A stretch of DNA of 64,000 nucleotides from the NCBI GenBank assembly GCA_002491115.1, contig DKVI01000052.1, forward strand, positions 1 to 64,000, given 5' to 3'. The stretch comes from Lachnospiraceae bacterium UBA7182. Its GTDB lineage: Bacteria > Bacillota > Clostridia > Lachnospirales > Lachnospiraceae. This document shows positions 52,511 to 61,761 of this stretch, one piece after another. The notes below the pieces were generated by a model, which did not search any database, was not told where the DNA came from, and worked only from the letters and a program-made list of their open reading frames with translations. The position numbers and the translations under genes were made by a program. Position 1 is the stretch's first letter, and every line of letters begins with the position of its first letter.

Positions 52511-53855
52511 ATTCGACCAGTACAAAAGGATGCTCCGCCTGGGGGTCGCCGGGTTTGAGATACTGGTGGAGACGGTCATCTTCACCTGTATCTGGTTTCT
52601 GTTGTATAATGTAAGGATGGAAAGACCCTTTGAGAACAAAGGAAACCTGATGATGCTGGGGTTTTATGTGCTGTATCAGGCAATCTTTGTATATATGTAC
52701 GGGGGCACAAAGTACGCCTATTACAAAAAGGGGCAGTTAATACTGTCGCAGACGCTGGGAATGCTGATTGCCAACGCGATTACGTATCTTCAGATTATTA
52801 TGGTGTTTCATGTATTTCCGTTCCCGATCGTATGGCCCATGTTCCTGGCCTGCGGTGCGGACTTTGCGGTGATTGTCGTCGTAAATCTGATTTCAGACAA
52901 AGCTTTCTGGCGGCTGTTTCCGCCTAAAAGACTGCTGCTGGTCTGCGATGAGGAACACAGAGATAATCTGCTTTTCAAAATTTCCAGCCGGAGGGATCTG
53001 TACAGGGTGTCCGACTGTATTTCTTCGGAAGCACCTCTGGTGGAGCTTCGGGAGGCCATACAGGACTGTGACGCCATGATGATTTATGGCCTGGAGGAAC
53101 AGAAGCGAAATATTCTGCTGAAATACTGCTATGAAAGATCGATCCGCATCTATGTGGCGCCGGAGGTGACGGATATTCTGCTTCGGGGGGCGGAAGGGAT
53201 TCACACCTTTGATACACCGTTTCTTCTGCTGCGCAATCATGGACTGTCTTTTGAACAGCGGCTTATTAAGCGCGTCATGGATCTTGTGATTTCTTCCGTT
53301 CTGCTGATCGTATCTTCCCCGTTTATGCTTTTGACGGCGCTGGCGATTAAGGCAGAAGACAGAGGGCCGGCGCTTTTTAAACAGGAACGTGTGACCCTGG
53401 ACGGGAAGAAATTTCAGATCTATAAATTCCGCAGCATGATTGTGGACGCGGAGAAAGACGGAGCCAGATTTTCCAGCAAGAACGACGACAGAATCACGAA
53501 AGTCGGGAAATTTATCAGGGCTACCCGTCTGGACGAGCTGCCTCAGCTTCTGAATATTTTAAAAGGCGATATGAGTATTGTGGGGCCCCGCCCGGAGCGT
53601 CAGCAGTATATTGAGGAATTTTGCCGGGAGACACCGGAGTTTATCTATCGTCTGAAAGTGAAAGCGGGGCTTACCGGTTATGCCCAGATCTACGGAAAAT
53701 ATAATACAACCCCACTGGATAAACTGAAACTGGATCTGATGTATATAGAAAGCTACTCTATATGGATGGATATACGGCTGATCTTTTTGACGCTTAAAAT
53801 CATGTTTATGAAAGAAAGTACAGAAGGGGTGGAGGACGGACAGAACCATGCGTAG
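52503..53855 (+). CDS. WbaP/CpsE-type undecaprenyl-phosphate sugar phosphotransferase
   Basis: A 450-residue polytopic initiating enzyme. Four N-terminal helices, a CoA-binding-like middle domain (about 140-230), a further helix near 265 and the C-terminal transferase core with IYKFRSMIVDAEKDGA, TRLDELPQLLNILKGDMS and IVGPRPERQQYIEEF. It starts a repeat unit on undecaprenyl phosphate, commonly with glucose or galactose phosphate. It differs from the short PglC-like enzyme at 30463 and so implies a second lipid-linked glycan. Confidence 0.94.
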   Translation: MDRFDQYKRMLRLGVAGFEILVETVIFTCIWFLLYNVRMERPFENKGNLMMLGFYVLYQAIFVYMYGGTKYAYYKKGQLILSQTLGMLIANAITYLQIIMVFHVFPFPIVWPMFLACGADFAVIVVVNLISDKAFWRLFPPKRLLLVCDEEHRDNLLFKISSRRDLYRVSDCISSEAPLVELREAIQDCDAMMIYGLEEQKRNILLKYCYERSIRIYVAPEVTDILLRGAEGIHTFDTPFLLLRNHGLSFEQRLIKRVMDLVISSVLLIVSSPFMLLTALAIKAEDRGPALFKQERVTLDGKKFQIYKFRSMIVDAEKDGARFSSKNDDRITKVGKFIRATRLDELPQLLNILKGDMSIVGPRPERQQYIEEFCRETPEFIYRLKVKAGLTGYAQIYGKYNTTPLDKLKLDLMYIESYSIWMDIRLIFLTLKIMFMKESTEGVEDGQNHA

Positions 53856-55113
53856 ATTTTGGATTTTTAATCATTATGCCACGACGCCTAAGACAGGGCC
53901 GATGCTCAGGCATTATTATTTTGCGGAATGTCTGCAGGAAAAAGGGATAGAAACGACCGTCTTTGCTGCCAATGAGCTGCATCAGACAGGTGATACGGTC
54001 GATACGCACGGGAAGCCTTATCTTCGCACGGAAGAGGGAGGGGTTCCCTTTGTGTTTGTTAAAACAAGTAAATATCAGGGGAACGGGATTTCCCGTGTAA
54101 AAAATATGCTGTCTTACTTCTTCGGTCTTCTTCGTATTTCGGGTAAATACGCGAAGAAATACGGAAGGCCGGATATCATTATGGGTTCCAGCGCCCATCC
54201 GCTGGCGGCCATCGCCGGGATTTTGCTGGCGAAAAGATTTCGTGTGCCTGCTCTGGTGGAAGTGAGGGATCTGTGGCCCGAAGCCATTTTCTCTTTTGGA
54301 AAAGTAAAGATGGACAGCCCTGCGGGCCGGCTGTTAAGCGCGGGGGAAAAGTGGATGTATGTTCATGCGGACGCTATTGTATTTACCAAAGAAGGTGACG
54401 TGGACCATATAAAGGAGATGGGATGGGACAGCGCCCACGGGGGCAGGATCGATCTGAGCAAATGCCATTATATAAATAACGGTGTGAAGCTGAAAGACTA
54501 TGATGAAAGCATAAAAAAAGATATCCTGTCTGATCCGGACCTGGAAGACGATTCTTTTAAAGTAGTCTACACAGGCACCATCCGCCCGGTCAACAATGTG
54601 GATCATCTGCTGGACGCGGCGGCGCTTTTAACCGACCATAAAAAGATCCGTTTTCTGATTTTCGGCGGCGGCAGTCAGCTGGAGCGCCTTCAGAAACGTG
54701 CAGCAGACGAGAAGCTTGACAATGTGGTATTCAAAGGATTTGTGGAGCGTAAATATATTCCTTATATTTTAAGCCGTTCTTCCGTGAACGTTTTAAACTA
54801 TTCCCAGACTCAGTACAACTGGTCCAGGGGGAACAGCTCCAACAAGCTTTTTGAGTATATGGCCAGCGGAAAACCCATCATTTCCACCGTGAAGATGGGG
54901 TACTGCATTCTGGACCGGTATCAGTGCGGGTTTTCTCTGGAAGAATGTACGCCAAAAGCGCTGGCGGATGAGATTCTAAAAGTCAGTCATATGTCCCGGG
55001 AAGCGTATGCACAGATGGAGGAAAATGCCCGAAACGGGGCGAAAGATTTTGACTTTTCCGTCTTGACGGATAGATTGTATCAGGTGATTGAAAGTGTTAA
55101 AAAAGATAGATAA
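53848..55113 (+). CDS. Glycosyltransferase family 4 (WbuB/WcaI-like)
   Basis: A 421-residue GT-B enzyme and paralogue of the gene at 32043: it shares the start FWIFNHYATTPKTGPMLRH, SSAHPLAAIAGILLAKR, EVRDLWPEAIFSFG, YTGTIRPVNNVDHLLDAA and SNKLFEYMASGKPII. The DLWPE block and NRSSNKLFEYMASGKP donor-site form (here GNSSNKLFEYM) are those of WbuB-type FucNAc transferases. Likely the second step after the WbaP-like enzyme just upstream. Overlaps of 8 and 20 bases couple it to both neighbours. Confidence 0.93.
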   Translation: MRRFWIFNHYATTPKTGPMLRHYYFAECLQEKGIETTVFAANELHQTGDTVDTHGKPYLRTEEGGVPFVFVKTSKYQGNGISRVKNMLSYFFGLLRISGKYAKKYGRPDIIMGSSAHPLAAIAGILLAKRFRVPALVEVRDLWPEAIFSFGKVKMDSPAGRLLSAGEKWMYVHADAIVFTKEGDVDHIKEMGWDSAHGGRIDLSKCHYINNGVKLKDYDESIKKDILSDPDLEDDSFKVVYTGTIRPVNNVDHLLDAAALLTDHKKIRFLIFGGGSQLERLQKRAADEKLDNVVFKGFVERKYIPYILSRSSVNVLNYSQTQYNWSRGNSSNKLFEYMASGKPIISTVKMGYCILDRYQCGFSLEECTPKALADEILKVSHMSREAYAQMEENARNGAKDFDFSVLTDRLYQVIESVKKDR

Positions 55114-56761
55114 GTACTGTCAGACTTTAAAATATCTGAAAAAAAGCCAGCTTTTATATTTGGTTAAGAACCATCTGGAACGGGGACGAAGGGCGGACAC
55201 GAAGAAAAAAGCGCCGGATTGTAATCCGCTGCCCTTATGGATGCCAGAGCTGGACAGCGCCGGTCTGTATCTTAAAAGATTTGATCCGGAGGAAATCTTA
55301 AATGGCAGGGTAACGCTTCTTTACGAGGAAGGAGTACCTGGCGGAAAAAACTGGCAGGTACCGGAAAAGTCTCATCTGTGGAATTTCAACCTGCATTATC
55401 TGGAGTTTCTGATTCTGCTGGCAGCAGCGTATAAAGAAGAAAACGATGTTCGGTATTACGAATGCTTTAAAAAATATTGCAGCCGATGGATTTCTGATAA
55501 TGGGGAAGGAACCGGGGATGGGTGGCATCCTTATACAATCTCCCTTCGGCTTACCAACCTGTGGATTTGTGTATCCGCTTTCGGAAAAATATTTTCAGAA
55601 GACCGGTTATTTTACGAGACATTAAATGACAGCATGTATGCCCAGTATCTGCATCTGCAAAAAAGACCGGAACGTCATCTGCTGGGAAATCATTATTTTG
55701 AAAACCTGAAAACGGTTTTGCTTGGGGCGTTGTATTTTCAGGAAGAAGAAACTTATGGGCAGTATAAAAAGTTGTTCACAGCTGAAATCCGGGAACAGAT
55801 TTTGCCGGACGGGGTGCATTATGAGCGAAGTCTGATGTATCATAAAATCATCCTGGAAGATTGTATGCGTGTGGCAAAAGCCGTGTATAAAAAGGACAGC
55901 GGGCTGTATCAAAAACTGTACGGGACGATGCAGAAGATGACAAACGCCCTATGGTCCCTGGAACAGGGCATGGGACATACACTTCTTTTTAACGATGCGG
56001 GGGACAATGTGGCAAGGCCTTTGATCTGCCTGATGGAGGCGCTTGAAAAAGAGTTTGCGATCTGTCCGGATGCCGCTTTGAAGAGGTCGTTTCCTGACGC
56101 AGGATATTATTGCCTGGAAGAGGGCGGTATAAAGATCGTCATGGACGCCGGTCAGATTGCGCCGGATTATATGCCGGGGCACAGTCATTGCGACGGATTG
56201 AGCTTTGAACTGGCCAGGCAGGGACGCCCGGTCTTTGTCAACTCCGGGACAGGACAGTATCAGGGCAGGCTGCGGCCCTGGTTTCGCAGCACGGCCGCCC
56301 ATAATACAATTGTAGTGGATGAAGAGGAACAGTCCGAGTGCTGGGGAGAACACCGCACGGGCAGAAGGATCAAAGACGTATCCGGAGGCTGTAAAGGCCG
56401 CTGGATCTATGGAAGGCTTACGACCTGCACCGGAAAACGGATCGGCAGGGCGATCGGCCTGAAAGGAAATACGGTGTGTATTAAGGACCGGGCAATGGGG
56501 CAGGTAAAAGCTTACTTTCACCTGGCGCCGGAATATGTATACAGCCTGCAGGAGCAAAGAATTGCCGTAAAAGAGGCGGATCAGGGACGGACGGTCTGCG
56601 AACTGTATGTGCCGGATACGGACCAGGTCACCGTTTATACGGAGGGTGATATCTGTTCCTACGCGCCGGAATTTGGCAGAGTGGAAAAAATCCAGGTGTT
56701 GGAACTTGCCTGGAATCAGACAGAGGAAGAACATAAAATCCGGATAAAGTTTACAATTTAA
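55094..56761 (+). CDS. Heparinase II/III-family protein
   Basis: About 555 residues. GTG 55094 has AGGTGA six bases upstream; TTG 55088 is an alternative. No signal peptide is seen. An N-terminal all-helical toroid (about 90-330; HLWNFNLHYLEFLILLA, DGWHPYTISLRLTNL, GNHYFENLK) is followed by a beta-sandwich (HSHCDGLSFEL, the catalytic-region HNTIVVDEEEQSE). This is the heparinase II/III fold, yet the protein appears cytoplasmic and is encoded among biosynthetic genes. Such non-secreted members recur in glycan loci and may epimerise or otherwise modify uronic acids. Lyase action on the finished polymer is less likely without secretion. Confidence 0.85.
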   Translation: MLKKIDKYCQTLKYLKKSQLLYLVKNHLERGRRADTKKKAPDCNPLPLWMPELDSAGLYLKRFDPEEILNGRVTLLYEEGVPGGKNWQVPEKSHLWNFNLHYLEFLILLAAAYKEENDVRYYECFKKYCSRWISDNGEGTGDGWHPYTISLRLTNLWICVSAFGKIFSEDRLFYETLNDSMYAQYLHLQKRPERHLLGNHYFENLKTVLLGALYFQEEETYGQYKKLFTAEIREQILPDGVHYERSLMYHKIILEDCMRVAKAVYKKDSGLYQKLYGTMQKMTNALWSLEQGMGHTLLFNDAGDNVARPLICLMEALEKEFAICPDAALKRSFPDAGYYCLEEGGIKIVMDAGQIAPDYMPGHSHCDGLSFELARQGRPVFVNSGTGQYQGRLRPWFRSTAAHNTIVVDEEEQSECWGEHRTGRRIKDVSGGCKGRWIYGRLTTCTGKRIGRAIGLKGNTVCIKDRAMGQVKAYFHLAPEYVYSLQEQRIAVKEADQGRTVCELYVPDTDQVTVYTEGDICSYAPEFGRVEKIQVLELAWNQTEEEHKIRIKFTI

Positions 56762-56789
56762 AGGATACAGGATATGAGGAGTGATACAG

Positions 56790-57995
56790 ATGATCAATGT
56801 AATAGGACTTGGCTATATCGGTCTGCCGACAGCCCTTATGTTCGCGGCGCACGGCGTGGAAGTTACAGGGACGGATTATAATAAAGCTTTGGTGGATACA
56901 CTGATAGCAGGCAGGACCACTTTTGACGAGGACGGGCTGGACGAACTGTTTTGCCGGGCAGTGGAGCAGGGCATCCGGTTTTCCCATGAATATGTCAGTA
57001 CAGATATGTATATAGTGGCCGTGCCCACGCCTTACGATAAGGCAAGCAAAAAAGTGGATGCGGAATATGTGGTACAGGCAGTCAGAAATATTATGGCGGT
57101 GTGTCCCAAAGACGCGGTGGTGGTCATAGAGTCAACCATATCGCCGGGAACCATTGACAAATATGTCCGCCCGGTGGTGGAAGGAAAAGAGATCCACCTG
57201 GTCCACGCGCCGGAGCGCATTATTCCCGGAAATATGGTCTACGAGCTGAAGCATAATTCCCGGACTATCGGGGCGGATGACAGTAAGATCGGGGAAAAAG
57301 TAAAGGCACTGTACAGCTCTTTCTGCGAAGGGGAGATTGTGGTTACGGATATCCGTACGGCCGAGATGACAAAAGTGGTGGAAAATACGTTCCGGGATAT
57401 CAATATTGCCTTCGCCAATGAGCTGGCAAAGATCTGCCGTTCTGACAATATGGATGTCTACGAGATTATTCGTATCGCCAACAAACATCCCAGGGTCAAT
57501 ATATTGTCTCCCGGTCCGGGCGTCGGCGGACACTGCATCTCTGTGGACCCGTGGTTTCTGGTGGGAGATTATCCCGGGCTTGCCAATATTATCCTGGCGG
57601 CGCGCAAAATTAACGATTCCATGCCGGATTTCGTGCTGGAGCGGATTCACAATATTATGAAAGAGAACCATATGTCCGACGTGGGCAGGGTGGGGCTTTA
57701 CGGTCTGACTTACAAAGAAAACGTGGATGATATGAGAGAAAGCCCTACTCTGCAGATGCTTCGCAGTATGGACCGCCATCTGTGCGGCGGACAGATTAAA
57801 GTATACGACCCGTATGTGACCCGCGACGTGGTTCCGAACCAGTACCACAGCCTGGACGCTTTTCTGGAAGCCGTGGATATGGTGGTCCTTCTGGTAGGAC
57901 ATGACGAGATCCGGGAACATATGGACAGACTGAAAGGAAAGGTGGTCCTGGACACGAGGCATATTTGCTTTCTGGACGGCGTGTATCGCTTATAA
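56790..57995 (+). CDS. wecC: UDP-N-acetyl-hexosamine 6-dehydrogenase (WecC/WbpA family)
   Basis: 402 residues. ATG 56790 is preferred (GAGGAG at 56776-56781); GTG 56781 is too close to that site. N-terminal INVIGLGYIGLPTALMFA nucleotide fold, VIESTISPGT, HAPERIIPG, the conserved Lys in EMTKVVENTFRDINIAFANELAKI, and the catalytic Cys in PGPGVGGHCISVDPWF. YGLTYKENVDDMRESPT closes the family pattern. It oxidises C6 of UDP-ManNAc (or UDP-GlcNAc) to the uronic acid. Its epimerase partner is at 40438 in the other operon, linking the two units metabolically. Confidence 0.94.
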   Translation: MINVIGLGYIGLPTALMFAAHGVEVTGTDYNKALVDTLIAGRTTFDEDGLDELFCRAVEQGIRFSHEYVSTDMYIVAVPTPYDKASKKVDAEYVVQAVRNIMAVCPKDAVVVIESTISPGTIDKYVRPVVEGKEIHLVHAPERIIPGNMVYELKHNSRTIGADDSKIGEKVKALYSSFCEGEIVVTDIRTAEMTKVVENTFRDINIAFANELAKICRSDNMDVYEIIRIANKHPRVNILSPGPGVGGHCISVDPWFLVGDYPGLANIILAARKINDSMPDFVLERIHNIMKENHMSDVGRVGLYGLTYKENVDDMRESPTLQMLRSMDRHLCGGQIKVYDPYVTRDVVPNQYHSLDAFLEAVDMVVLLVGHDEIREHMDRLKGKVVLDTRHICFLDGVYRL

Positions 57996-58023
57996 AAAAA
58001 GCGGAACTAAAACAGCGGAACTA
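57996..58023 (+). repeat. 14-bp near-perfect tandem duplication
   Basis: AAAAAGCGGAACTA (57996-58009) is followed directly by AAACAGCGGAACTA (58010-58023), one mismatch. It fills most of the 46-base gap between the dehydrogenase and the two-domain oxidoreductase and runs into TATAAT (58022-58027), for which no -35 is visible. It looks like replication slippage. Confidence 0.6.
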
Positions 58024-58041
58024 TAATGGAGAATTTGAGAG

Positions 58042-60180
58042 ATGAAACAATTATTTTTAAATGTTAAAGACGGAAGCATGAAGCTTTTGGATCAACCGAC
58101 GCCGACGGATAAGGAAAACATGGCGCTTGTGGAGAGTCTGTATACGGTAGTCAGCGCGGGGACGGAGAGAGGCCTTGCTTCCTTCGGCGGAAAGAATCTG
58201 GTGCAAAAGGCGCTGGAACGCCCGGATCAGGTGAAAAAAGTCATGGAAAAGCTTTCCACAGACGGCATCATAACAACCATGGAGAGCGCTTTTAACAAAC
58301 TGGCGGAACCGATGCCCATGGGATATTCCGGCGTGGGACGCGTGGTGTCCTGCGGGAAAGGCGTGACGGAAGTGAAGGCAGGGGATCTGGTAGCCATGGT
58401 GGGGACCGCCTATCACTGCGAAGTCAACCGAGTCAGCCGGACCATGCTTACAAAACTTCCGAAAGAACTGTCGGATTACCGCCAGGCGGCCTTTTGTGCC
58501 CTGGGAGGCATTGCTTTAGAAGGCATCCATCAGGCGGAAATAATACCCGGAGAGACGGTGGCGGTCATTGGTATGGGACTGGTAGGACATATCGTAAGCC
58601 GTATCCTGGACGCTTACGGATGTGATGTGATCGGCTATGACGTGTCGGATAAACAGATGCCGGGCACGCGGCTTTTATCCTTTATCCGTTCGGATGATGA
58701 CAGCCGGGTGGATACGACCAGAGCGCTGACCCATGGGCGCGGCGTGGATAAAGTCATTATCACGGCCGCCGCGGACAGCAACGCGCCCATGGATCTGGCA
58801 GCGGCGATTACCAGGGATCGGGGAATCATCTGCATGATCGGCGTTACGAAGATGGATATTGACCGCAGACCCTACTATGAGAGAGAGCTTACCTTTAAGA
58901 TTGCCCGTTCCTATGGCCCGGGCAGGTACGATCCGGTCTATGAAGAGGCCGGGATTGATTACCCCATCGGGTATGTGCGTTTTACGGAAGGACGCAATAT
59001 TGAGGAATTTGTCCGGCTTCTGGCGCAGAAAAGAGTGGATGTATCGGATCTGATCACCCATGAGATTCCTTTTGAACAGGCAGCGTCCGCCTATGAAATG
59101 ATCACAAAGAACCCGAATCATGAGAAATATGTCGGGGTTTTGTTAAAATACAGTGAAAATGAAGAAAAATGGAAAGCAACTGTCCGTTCCAGCGGAACGA
59201 GAAAAGCCATGTCAGGTAATCGTATCCGCCTGGGGCTGATCGGCGCCGGGAATTTTGTGCGCAGTACCATGCTGCCCGTGATGAAAGAGACGGGGAAATA
59301 TGAATTTGCCGGTCTTGCTACCACGGGAGGGACAGGCGGCGCTCAGGTCAACGACCAGACGCCGTTTGCCTATACGACCAATGATTATAAAATGCTTCTG
59401 GCAGATCCGGATATTGACCTGATCGCGATCTCCACCCGGCACAGCAGTCATGGAAAATTTGTGGTAGAAGCGCTGGAGGCGGGGAAAAATGTATACTGCG
59501 AGAAACCCCTCTGCCTGACACTGGAAGAACTTGACAGAATCCGGGAAGCTTACAGACATTCGGAAGGAGAACTGTTCTGTGGCCTGAACAGACGGCATGC
59601 CCCTCTGATTCGCCGGATTAAAAAAGAGATGAAGACAGACCAGATCCCCGCCGTGTATGATTTTATCGCGAATGCGGGATATATTCCCCCCGGTCACTGG
59701 GTGCAGGATGAGCGGTCAGGGGGCGGAAGGATCCTGGGAGAAGCATGTCATTTTGTGGATCTGATGCAGTATCTGGACGGCAGCCGTCTGCTTGACCTGC
59801 GGATCACGGCTGCCGGGGCGAAAGGCTATCCCATGAACGATAATGTGCTGATCACCCTTCGTTTCGCTTCCGGAGCCGTGGGAAATATCGTCTATTCATC
59901 CATGGGTTCCAAAAAGTATCCCAAAGAGCAGTTACGGGTCTTTGGGAACGGCACGGTTTTTGAGATGGACAATTTTATCCGGCTGAAAAAATACGGCAGC
60001 ACAAAGAGCGTAAAAGAAAAGCTGGAACAGGATAAAGGGATCAGGGGGGAATACGAATATATTTTTGATGTCCTGAAAGGCAAAAGCGAGAACACCACCA
60101 TCGCCGACGCGTTTGCGGGGCAGGAACTGCTTATAAAAGCCATGCGGCAGGTAAAAACAGATGAAGATTCTGGTCTATGA
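58042..60180 (+). CDS. Two-domain oxidoreductase: zinc-alcohol-dehydrogenase-like plus Gfo/Idh/MocA
   Basis: A 712-residue fusion. Residues 1-375 resemble medium-chain alcohol dehydrogenases (MGYSGVGRVVSCGKGV, nucleotide fold VAVIGMGLVGHIVSRIL). The catalytic zinc ligands are partly replaced. Residues 390-712 form a Gfo/Idh/MocA unit (RLGLIGAGNFVRSTML, VYCEKPLCLT, EACHFVDLMQYL). The natural fusion implies sequential oxidation and reduction of one substrate. It is encoded with a heparinase-like protein and a UDP-HexNAc dehydrogenase, so the substrate may be a uronic-acid-containing glycan intermediate. The role is unproven. Confidence 0.85.
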   Translation: MKQLFLNVKDGSMKLLDQPTPTDKENMALVESLYTVVSAGTERGLASFGGKNLVQKALERPDQVKKVMEKLSTDGIITTMESAFNKLAEPMPMGYSGVGRVVSCGKGVTEVKAGDLVAMVGTAYHCEVNRVSRTMLTKLPKELSDYRQAAFCALGGIALEGIHQAEIIPGETVAVIGMGLVGHIVSRILDAYGCDVIGYDVSDKQMPGTRLLSFIRSDDDSRVDTTRALTHGRGVDKVIITAAADSNAPMDLAAAITRDRGIICMIGVTKMDIDRRPYYERELTFKIARSYGPGRYDPVYEEAGIDYPIGYVRFTEGRNIEEFVRLLAQKRVDVSDLITHEIPFEQAASAYEMITKNPNHEKYVGVLLKYSENEEKWKATVRSSGTRKAMSGNRIRLGLIGAGNFVRSTMLPVMKETGKYEFAGLATTGGTGGAQVNDQTPFAYTTNDYKMLLADPDIDLIAISTRHSSHGKFVVEALEAGKNVYCEKPLCLTLEELDRIREAYRHSEGELFCGLNRRHAPLIRRIKKEMKTDQIPAVYDFIANAGYIPPGHWVQDERSGGGRILGEACHFVDLMQYLDGSRLLDLRITAAGAKGYPMNDNVLITLRFASGAVGNIVYSSMGSKKYPKEQLRVFGNGTVFEMDNFIRLKKYGSTKSVKEKLEQDKGIRGEYEYIFDVLKGKSENTTIADAFAGQELLIKAMRQVKTDEDSGL

Positions 60181-61177
60181 CGTGGCGGCCGAAAACGGCG
60201 GAGCCGTTACGGTACTGAAAAGTTTTTATGAAGAATTTTGCCGGGATAAGAAGAACGAATACATTTTTGTATTAAGTGTCTGTAAGCTGGAAGAAAAGCC
60301 CCATATAAAGGTGCTGAATTTTCCATGGATCAAAAAAAGTCCGCTGCACCGGCTGTATTTTGACTATTTTGTTGCGGGAAAGCTGGTAAAAAAGTTTGGG
60401 GTGGATGAGGTGTTGTCTCTTCAGAATATCGAACTGCCGCACGCAGGTGTGCCCCAGACTGTATATGAGCATAACGCGCTGCCTTTCGCGGAATATAAGT
60501 TCAGAATGACCGAAGCATTCCGCCCATGGTTCAGCCAGCAGGTCCTGGGCAGAATGATGAAAAAGTCCATTCGACGGGCCAAAAAAGTCATGGTGCAGAC
60601 CAACTGGATGAAAGAAGAGATCGTCCGTCAGTGCAGGATACCTGCGAACAAGGTGGAAGTGCGGTTTCCTCCCGTGGAGATGCTTCCGGTCAAACCGTAT
60701 CATCCGGATCAAAAAAATCCCGTATTTTTTTATCCGGCCAACGGGTCCGCTTACAAAAATCACAGAACTTTTTTAGAGGCCTGTAAGATTCTTCAGAAAA
60801 AAGGATATACGAACTATCGGGTAGTATGGACCGTTACCGGTAAGGAAAACGAAACGATTCGGTCTCTGAAAAGAGAGGCGAAAGAAAAAGGGCTGCCGAT
60901 TCGGTTTCAGGGGCCGATGGCCAGGGAGACATTGTTTAAACTGTACGCGTCTTCTGTACTTGTGTTTCCTTCTTACATTGAAACGATTGGCCTCCCGCTT
61001 CTGGAAGCCAGGCATGCGGACGCCCGGATCGTGGCGGCGGACTGCCTGTACGCAAGGGACTGTGTGGGAGATTATGAACGGGCGGAATTTTTCCCTCCTC
61101 TGGACAGTGAAAAACTGGCCGATCTGCTGATTCGGTATCTGAAAGGCACGAAATCGGGATTCAGTCTTGAAAAGTAA
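60161..61177 (+). CDS. Glycosyltransferase family 4
   Basis: A 338-residue GT-B enzyme. KILVYDVAAENGGAVTVLKSFYEEF at the start; the acceptor-side VYEHNALPFAEYKFR; VMVQTNWMKEEIVRQ; and the donor-site VFPSYIETIGLPLLEARHADA with the E-x7-E arrangement. It overlaps the previous gene by 20 bases and is the last gene of the glycan locus. The gap that follows carries a promoter for the next gene. Confidence 0.88.
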   Translation: MKILVYDVAAENGGAVTVLKSFYEEFCRDKKNEYIFVLSVCKLEEKPHIKVLNFPWIKKSPLHRLYFDYFVAGKLVKKFGVDEVLSLQNIELPHAGVPQTVYEHNALPFAEYKFRMTEAFRPWFSQQVLGRMMKKSIRRAKKVMVQTNWMKEEIVRQCRIPANKVEVRFPPVEMLPVKPYHPDQKNPVFFYPANGSAYKNHRTFLEACKILQKKGYTNYRVVWTVTGKENETIRSLKREAKEKGLPIRFQGPMARETLFKLYASSVLVFPSYIETIGLPLLEARHADARIVAADCLYARDCVGDYERAEFFPPLDSEKLADLLIRYLKGTKSGFSLEK

Positions 61178-61206
61178 TTGAAAAATAACAGAAGATGGTA
61201 TATATT
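61178..61206 (+). promoter_or_regulatory. Promoter of the SEC-C gene
   Basis: TTGAAA (61178-61183), a 17-base spacer and TATATT (61201-61206): both hexamers 5 of 6 to consensus. It begins at the base after the glycosyltransferase stop codon, 44 bases before ATG 61250. Confidence 0.65.
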
Positions 61207-61249
61207 AAAGAAAAACAGACATTAAACGGATAAAGGATGGATATTGGCA

Positions 61250-61753
61250 ATGGCATTATTAAAAGAATGGAAAAAAATCGCATACGATGAGACAAAAGAT
61301 AAAGGGACGCTCCAGAGATTCTGGGCCAATTATTTCAATCTGGAAAAAAGCGTCTATGAAAAGCTTCTGTCTGATCCGGATACGGAAGTAAAGGGAACCG
61401 TCAAAGAACTGGCGGAACAGTATGGTTTAAGCGTTATGGAGATGACCGGTTTCCTGGACGGCATCAACGACAGCCTGGTGGAGGCAAATCCCATCGACGA
61501 TATGGAAGAAGACACTGTCGTCAGCCTGAAATTCGACAAGGAACGACTGTATAAGAACATGGTGGATGCCAGGGCGGACTGGCTGTACGATCTGCCCCAG
61601 TGGAACGACATATTTGATGAAGAGAAGAAAAAGGCGCTTTATCTGGAGCAGAAAAAATCAGGCACGATTATAAAAGGACCGAAGATCGGGCGCAACGATC
61701 CATGTCCCTGCGGCAGCGGGAAAAAATACAAACAGTGCTGCGGCAAAAAATAG
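61250..61753 (+). CDS. SEC-C motif protein of unknown function
   Basis: A 167-residue soluble protein. ATG 61250 is preferred over TTG 61244, with AAGGATGG at 61233-61240. The first 140 residues are helical and acidic with no recognised fold. The C-terminus [18 protein letters not shown] is a complete SEC-C zinc-binding motif, as at the end of SecA and YecA/YchJ-type proteins. Such small SEC-C proteins are common housekeeping genes in Lachnospiraceae; role unknown. It lies outside the glycan operon. Confidence 0.85.
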   Translation: MALLKEWKKIAYDETKDKGTLQRFWANYFNLEKSVYEKLLSDPDTEVKGTVKELAEQYGLSVMEMTGFLDGINDSLVEANPIDDMEEDTVVSLKFDKERLYKNMVDARADWLYDLPQWNDIFDEEKKKALYLEQKKSGTIIKGPKIGRNDPCPCGSGKKYKQCCGKK

Positions 61754-61761
61754 AAAGGATA

